A stretch of DNA of 40,248 nt from a virus: the IMG/VR virus record IMGVR_UViG_3300048997_000067, positions 1-40,248 of that record; one strand, written 5' to 3'. The position numbers and the translations under genes were made by a program. The notes under the pieces were generated by a model. It made no database searches and had not been told where the DNA came from. It saw nothing but the letters and a program-made list of their open reading frames with translations. Shown piece by piece: positions 36,096 through 40,248 of the stretch (positions within the stretch are counted from its first letter, which is position 1; the number at the start of each line of letters is the position of its first letter).

Positions 36096-36493
36096 ACCTT
36101 CTCCCTGTTCCGCCAGACAAGGCGGCGCAGATGCCCGCTCTGGTGTGGGACCATATCGCTCGAGCGGTAAACCGGATCGGCCTCTCGGACCCGGTGAGCG
36201 TGCAGTTCGATGTGATGTCGGGCGTTGCCGTGCTCTGGATCGCGGTCGACGAGGTGCCAAAGATCGTCGGGGCCGGCGTCACGCAGATCGAGACGTGCCG
36301 GGGAAAGCGTATCTGCACCATTCTGGCATGGGGTGCGGACGACCATCGCCGTTGCGCGCCGCTTCTCTCGGTCATCGACGACTATGCCCGTAGCGAGGAT
36401 TGCGCGGCGGTGCGGCTCTACGGCCGTGAAGGATGGCGTCGCAAGCTCCCGGACTTTGAACTCAAGGCGATCATCATGGAAAAGGCGCTCTGA
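36092..36493 (+). CDS. Small GNAT-like tail-region protein
   Basis: 133 residues. MNLLPVPPDKAAQMPALVWD, then a strand-rich middle (VAVLWIAVDEVPKIVGAGVT), CRGKRICTILAWGADDHRR and a helix with RLYGREGWRRKLPDFELK at the end. The order resembles a small acetyltransferase-like fold common in this place in P22-type phages of alphaproteobacteria. Catalysis is doubtful; structural use is possible. ATGA overlap with gp10-like gene. Confidence 0.65.
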   Translation: MNLLPVPPDKAAQMPALVWDHIARAVNRIGLSDPVSVQFDVMSGVAVLWIAVDEVPKIVGAGVTQIETCRGKRICTILAWGADDHRRCAPLLSVIDDYARSEDCAAVRLYGREGWRRKLPDFELKAIIMEKAL

Positions 36494-37377
36494 TGGGTGG
36501 AACATCCAAGCAAAGCACAAACACCAATTCTCAGACGCGGACGGACCCCTATGCGCCGACGCAACCGGGTTTGCAGGACATTATCGGGCAGATCGGGGGC
36601 CAGATCCCCAACTCGGGGCCGACCGCGACCGAGAGTAACGCATTGGATGCGCTCGGCCGCAACGCGGCGGCGGGCAACCCCTATGCCCCGAAGATAGCGG
36701 GTTTGGCGGATGACCTTCTTGGCGGCGGCCCCGACCGAACCGGCATGGTCAACAGCGCCTATAGCGACTTCAAGGGCGCGCTGAGTCCGTACGCGACCTC
36801 GGACACGAATCCTTACAGCAATCCATCTTTCGTGAACGCCACCAACACGATGTCGAACGACATCATGGACCGCATCAAGTCGCAGTATGCGGGCGCCGGC
36901 TACACGCCGACGAGCTCGGGGGATTTCGGGCAACAAGTGGCGCGCGGCGTCTCGCAGGGCGTGGCCCCGACTTGGCTGCAGGCCAACAACGACCTGGAAA
37001 ACCGCAAGCTCGGCGCGATCAGCGGCCTGTTGGGCGGCGCCGGCACGACGGCGGGGCTGCTTTCCGGCCTTGACCAGACCGCGTTCGGCAACCGGCAGGC
37101 GGGTGTGGGCGTGGCCGGAACAGCGCTTCAGGCGGCGGATTCGCCGTATCTGCGCCAATTGCAGATTGAGGCGCAGCGCCGCGGCCTGCCGCTCTCTGGC
37201 CTCGGCAGCCTGGAAAGCCTGCTCCTGCCGCTCGCCCAGGTGGGCGGGGTCAGCAACAGCACCGGGCAGTCCACTGGCGAATACCAGATGTCCGGCGCGG
37301 ACCAGTTCGCGAAGATCGCTGGAGGACTCAAGAGCCTGACCTCCCTGGGCAACCCGTTCGCGATGGGGGGCGGCTGA
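36493..37377 (+). CDS. Ejection-type virion protein, first
   Basis: 294 residues. Polar N-terminus (GGTSKQSTNTNSQTRTDPYA), then long Ala/Gly/Ser helices (GNPYAPKIAGLADDLLGG, FKGALSPYATSDTNPYSNPS), a mid-helix (NTMSNDIMDRIKSQYAGAGY) and a Gly-rich end. Lack of Cys and high Ala/Gly/Gln match the P22 gp7/gp16/gp20 set, which crosses the envelope during infection. Position after gp10-like and the GNAT-like gene is right. Start overlaps previous stop (TGATG). Confidence 0.75.
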   Translation: MGGTSKQSTNTNSQTRTDPYAPTQPGLQDIIGQIGGQIPNSGPTATESNALDALGRNAAAGNPYAPKIAGLADDLLGGGPDRTGMVNSAYSDFKGALSPYATSDTNPYSNPSFVNATNTMSNDIMDRIKSQYAGAGYTPTSSGDFGQQVARGVSQGVAPTWLQANNDLENRKLGAISGLLGGAGTTAGLLSGLDQTAFGNRQAGVGVAGTALQAADSPYLRQLQIEAQRRGLPLSGLGSLESLLLPLAQVGGVSNSTGQSTGEYQMSGADQFAKIAGGLKSLTSLGNPFAMGGG

Positions 37378-37381
37378 TCCA

Positions 37382-39031
37382 ATGGGCATTCTCGACGGCT
37401 ACTACTTCTCCCCCGAGACTTATGGCGGCGTGAACGCCGGGCTCCTGAGCCGCTTGCCGGAATGGATGCTGCCGCAGGGCCAGGGGCAGGGCTTTCCCGA
37501 TCAGATCCCCGGCAATGCGGCCCCGGCGGTAGGCGATCAACCGCCTGGGTTGCTTGAGAGGCTGCTCGGCGGTACGGGGGCTGGTGGACCCCCGCAGGGC
37601 AGCAACGAGACGGTCGGCCAGTTCGGCGGCCCCTCCGAGCCCGGCGCGAGTCCACCGAGCCCGTTTGCCGGCATGTTCGCATCGGCACAGCGGCCCGCCC
37701 AAGGCGAATCAGCGAACCCCGCTATGCCTCCTGCGATCGCTCAGGCTCCTATGCGGGCGCCGACCCAGTCACCCGATCGTCTCGGCGCGGCGTTGGGAAG
37801 CTTCACTGGGAGTCCGACGCTGTTCGGCGGCCTCGCCAACGCGCTAGGCGGCGCAATTACGGGTCGGCGCATGGACACGCAAGGCATTACGGAAGCCGCC
37901 CTTACCAAGCAGGGACTTCCGCCCGAACTCGCGCGCGCGGCTGTGGCCAACCCGACGATCATGTCGGCCGTCGTCCCGTCGCTGTTCGGCCAGAAATATC
38001 AGCTCGAAAAGCTCAAGGGCGTGGCCGGCGAAGAAACGCCGTACATCTTCGACCCGCTGCGCGGCCAACTCAAGCCGATCCCCCAAAATGGCGGCATGGC
38101 TGGCGTGCCGAACGGCATTCAGGTGCTCGCGCCGGGTGTGACAAGCCTTAACCCGGCCGCAACTGGCGACGCCTATCTGGCGCAGTTCAGCCCCGAAGTG
38201 CAGGCGATCGTGAAGGCTCATCTCAATGGCGACGTGATGCCGACTGGCAACCCGCGTATCGCCGGGCTCGTGCCGCTCGCGAAAACGGTCGCAACCACAT
38301 ACGCCCAGCAGACGGGCATTCCCTTCAGCGATGACCTCTACGCCCGCAAGCGCAAGATGGGAACCGACCTTGCGTCGTCGAGCAACAGTTCGATGGGCGG
38401 AATTATCTCGAACGGCTTGAGCGCCTTCGAGCATCTTGGGACTCTCGCCGACAAGCTGGCGAACCTTGGCAATTACAGCGGCCCCGATCTTCCGGGCGGC
38501 GCGGTCATCGGTGAGATCGGAAACCGTTTCGGTAGCCAAATTCTTCCGCGCGCCGAGACAAAGGACAAGCTTGGCGGTGCGAATACGGCCGCGATGAAAT
38601 ACGGCCAGGAAAGCACCAAGTTCTATGCCGGTTCCGGCGGGGGCGAGGGCGAGCGATTGGCCGCGCTGAAGAATCTCGACCCGGCAGTGGCCACCGGCGC
38701 GCAGCAAGCCGGCTACCTGCAAGCCGAAAAGGAATTGATGCTCGGCCGCCTGCGCGAGAAGGAAGCGCAGATTCGCGACCTCTACGGCGACCGCATTCCG
38801 ACCGACGTGCAGCGCAAACTCGATGCCTTGTCGGCGGGGCTCAAGCCAACGCTCGATAAGATCGACACCAATATAGCGAAGCTGCGCGGGCAAACGCCGG
38901 CAACCGCGAAGACGGAGATTCCGGCCGCTCCACAGATCAGCGAGGGCGATACCGCGACTGGCCCGAATGGCCATAAGATAATGGTGAGAGGCGGCCGCTG
39001 GATTGATATGCAAACCGGAAAGCCCCTCTAA
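37382..39031 (+). CDS. Ejection-type virion protein, second
   Basis: 549 residues. The first 130 are Pro/Gly/Gln-rich linker; LGAALGSFTGSPTLFGGLAN then starts helices. Mid-region LAQFSPEVQAIVKAHLNGDV and TYAQQTGIPFSDDLYARKRK; an end coiled coil (QAEKELMLGRLREKEAQIRD) with GPNGHKIMVRGGRWIDMQTG as a small closing module. No enzyme motif. It is one of three adjacent large proteins expected to be ejected with DNA. Stop overlaps next start (TAATG). Confidence 0.75.
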   Translation: MGILDGYYFSPETYGGVNAGLLSRLPEWMLPQGQGQGFPDQIPGNAAPAVGDQPPGLLERLLGGTGAGGPPQGSNETVGQFGGPSEPGASPPSPFAGMFASAQRPAQGESANPAMPPAIAQAPMRAPTQSPDRLGAALGSFTGSPTLFGGLANALGGAITGRRMDTQGITEAALTKQGLPPELARAAVANPTIMSAVVPSLFGQKYQLEKLKGVAGEETPYIFDPLRGQLKPIPQNGGMAGVPNGIQVLAPGVTSLNPAATGDAYLAQFSPEVQAIVKAHLNGDVMPTGNPRIAGLVPLAKTVATTYAQQTGIPFSDDLYARKRKMGTDLASSSNSSMGGIISNGLSAFEHLGTLADKLANLGNYSGPDLPGGAVIGEIGNRFGSQILPRAETKDKLGGANTAAMKYGQESTKFYAGSGGGEGERLAALKNLDPAVATGAQQAGYLQAEKELMLGRLREKEAQIRDLYGDRIPTDVQRKLDALSAGLKPTLDKIDTNIAKLRGQTPATAKTEIPAAPQISEGDTATGPNGHKIMVRGGRWIDMQTGKPL

Positions 39032-40248
39032 TGCCTCTCGGCTTGCCTGACGGATACACTTTGGATGCGTCCGCGGGGCCTGCGCTTCCGTCCGGCTATA
39101 CGCTCGACCAGCCGGCGCAACGTTCATCGGTTGGCGACTTCTTCGCCTCAATCCCGCGCGGCCTTCTTTCCGGTCTATCGAATGCCGCAAGCGCAGGCGG
39201 GCAGGCGGCTCAGCTTGAAATGGGCCAGCCGGTTGACGTGCCCAATGCGCCAGAAACCACTTCAATCCTCGAAAAGAACGTCACGGGGCAGCTTCCACAG
39301 CCGCAAGGCATGCCCGGCCGTTTTGGCGCTGCGATTGGTGAGAGCCTTGGCAATCCTGCGTCATATGTCGGGCCCGGAAGTCTCCCGCTGAAAATTGGCG
39401 GGGCGCTCCTGGGTGGCATTGGCGGTCAGGCGGGCGAGGAAACGGGTATCCCCGGCGCTCGACTTGTTGGCTCTCTAGTGGGTGGCGTAGCAGCCGCCAA
39501 AGCACTCGGGCCAAAGCAGGCCGTTGCCGAAATACCGACCGGGCCCGAGTTGAAAGCAGCCGCCAAGGCGGGTTATAAAGACGCGGCGGAATCCGGTCTC
39601 CAAATCGCGCCGAGCGGGCTTCATCAGGTCGCCGAAAATGCGAAACAGGAACTTCTCCGAGAGGGATTCGATCCCAACAGCAAGGTCTTCAAGCTCATTG
39701 GGGATGCCCAGAAAATCCCTTCCCGTTCCGACGAATTCGTTTCCAGCCAAACCTTCGACATTTTCAACAAGCGCCTCGCCCGCATCTCCCGCGAGACGCA
39801 AATGGGTGGATCTGGACCTGAGCCAACCGCTGACGCCGCCGCGGCCGCAACCGCGCTCAGGCATTTTCGCGAGTATGGCCAGAATATTCCTGAGCGTGAT
39901 GTCCTGGCCGGTTCGGCCCAGGCGTACAAGGATGCCTTGGGAACGGCGGACCAAAACTACGGCGCCTATAAGCGAGTCCAAGGGCTCGACACCCGCATTA
40001 ACAAGTCCGAGAACGCCGCAGATCGGCAAGTCGCCGGAAGCATAGCGAACCAAATCCGCCAGAAGGTTGGCGGCATGCTCGACAAGCCGGCTGCCCTGCG
40101 CGGGCTGACGGACGCGGAAAAGGCCCAACTCGATCTTATCAACAGCGGCGGCGTTGTGGGCTCTGTTCTGCGCCAAGCAGGCCGGGGCGGCGCTCCGCAT
40201 GTCATCCCGATCATGGGGCAGATGGCGGCGGCGCATGCCAGCGGCGGC
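39031..40248 (+). CDS. Ejection-type virion protein, third (runs through the junction to 328)
   Basis: 472 residues when 39031-40121 is joined to 1-328. The N-terminus has two repeats of the kind LPDGYTLD/LPSGYTLDQP, then a hydrophobic, Gly-rich region (KIGGALLGGIGGQAGEETGI) that could span a membrane, followed by a charged helical part (LHQVAENAKQELLREGFDPN, FNKRLARISRETQMG). The transglycosylase follows directly. With its two upstream neighbours it forms the P22-like set of three ejected proteins; assignment to gp16, gp7 or gp20 is not possible by eye. Confidence 0.8.
   Translation, partial: MPLGLPDGYTLDASAGPALPSGYTLDQPAQRSSVGDFFASIPRGLLSGLSNAASAGGQAAQLEMGQPVDVPNAPETTSILEKNVTGQLPQPQGMPGRFGAAIGESLGNPASYVGPGSLPLKIGGALLGGIGGQAGEETGIPGARLVGSLVGGVAAAKALGPKQAVAEIPTGPELKAAAKAGYKDAAESGLQIAPSGLHQVAENAKQELLREGFDPNSKVFKLIGDAQKIPSRSDEFVSSQTFDIFNKRLARISRETQMGGSGPEPTADAAAAATALRHFREYGQNIPERDVLAGSAQAYKDALGTADQNYGAYKRVQGLDTRINKSENAADRQVAGSIANQIRQKVGGMLDKPAALRGLTDAEKAQLDLINSGGVVGSVLRQAGRGGAPHVIPIMGQMAAAHASGG
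40122..40248. repeat. Terminal direct repeat, right copy
   Basis: Exact copy of 1-127. In the closed genome, base 40121 is followed by base 1. Confidence 0.95.

Noticed and set aside
37844-39265. 473-codon minus-strand frame opposite ejection-protein genes
   Set aside because: Antisense shadow across two real genes; no ribosome site, no domain.

Overview
The window is one complete temperate tailed-phage genome, assembled as a closed circle and cut inside a virion gene. Bases 1-127 recur exactly at 40122-40248, so the unique length is 40,121 bp and the gene starting at 39031 runs through the junction to 328. The head and tail genes follow the P22/Sf6 (podovirus) plan: small and large terminase, long P22-type portal, scaffold, P22-type coat, gp4-like adaptor, gp10-like tail protein, three large ejection-type proteins, a lytic transglycosylase and tail fibres. 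High GC, the GH108 endolysin, the GTA-type 3TM holin and the DUF1515-like protein point to an alphaproteobacterial host, probably Hyphomicrobiales; this is an inference.

Layout of the circle. 20376-24131: immunity and early-right genes (a short CI-like repressor facing a YdaS/Cro-like gene, then small DNA-binding and unknown genes). 24712-31166: packaging and head genes, ending at a strong terminator. 31217-33736: a cassette of two glycosyltransferases, a SAM-methyltransferase-like protein and an HTH protein, lying between coat and adaptor. 33733-39031 and across the junction to 3484: tail, ejection proteins and fibres. 3881-6447: lysis. 20311 down to 6444, all on the minus strand: a 14 kb early-left region with HNH-type endonucleases, an ERF single-strand annealing protein, integrase and attP (14977-15191). 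Beyond attP it continues with a PP-loop enzyme, a cytosine-C5 methyltransferase, a second and divergent tyrosine recombinase, and about twenty tiny genes.

The attP core (15089-15133) is the 3' half of a tRNA-Thr(GGT) gene and is flanked by paired direct repeats that look like integrase arm sites. This fixes the prophage ends. On integration, everything from 14955 down to 6444 moves to the far end of the prophage, beyond the lysis genes, and is cut off from the leftward early promoter that could read it in the circle. That distal block is where morons and defence or counter-defence genes usually sit, and most of its genes are not recognisable.

CI-type control is visible as a 14-bp near-palindrome (consensus ACCTAAATTTGGGT) and TAGGT half-sites at both early promoters. 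The repressor lacks the S24 self-cleavage domain, so induction is probably not the standard RecA route. No DNA polymerase, primase or helicase was recognised; replication must lean on the host. The clearest origin-like signal is four 12-bp tandem repeats at 22531-22573, next to a protein with a replisome-organiser-like tail.
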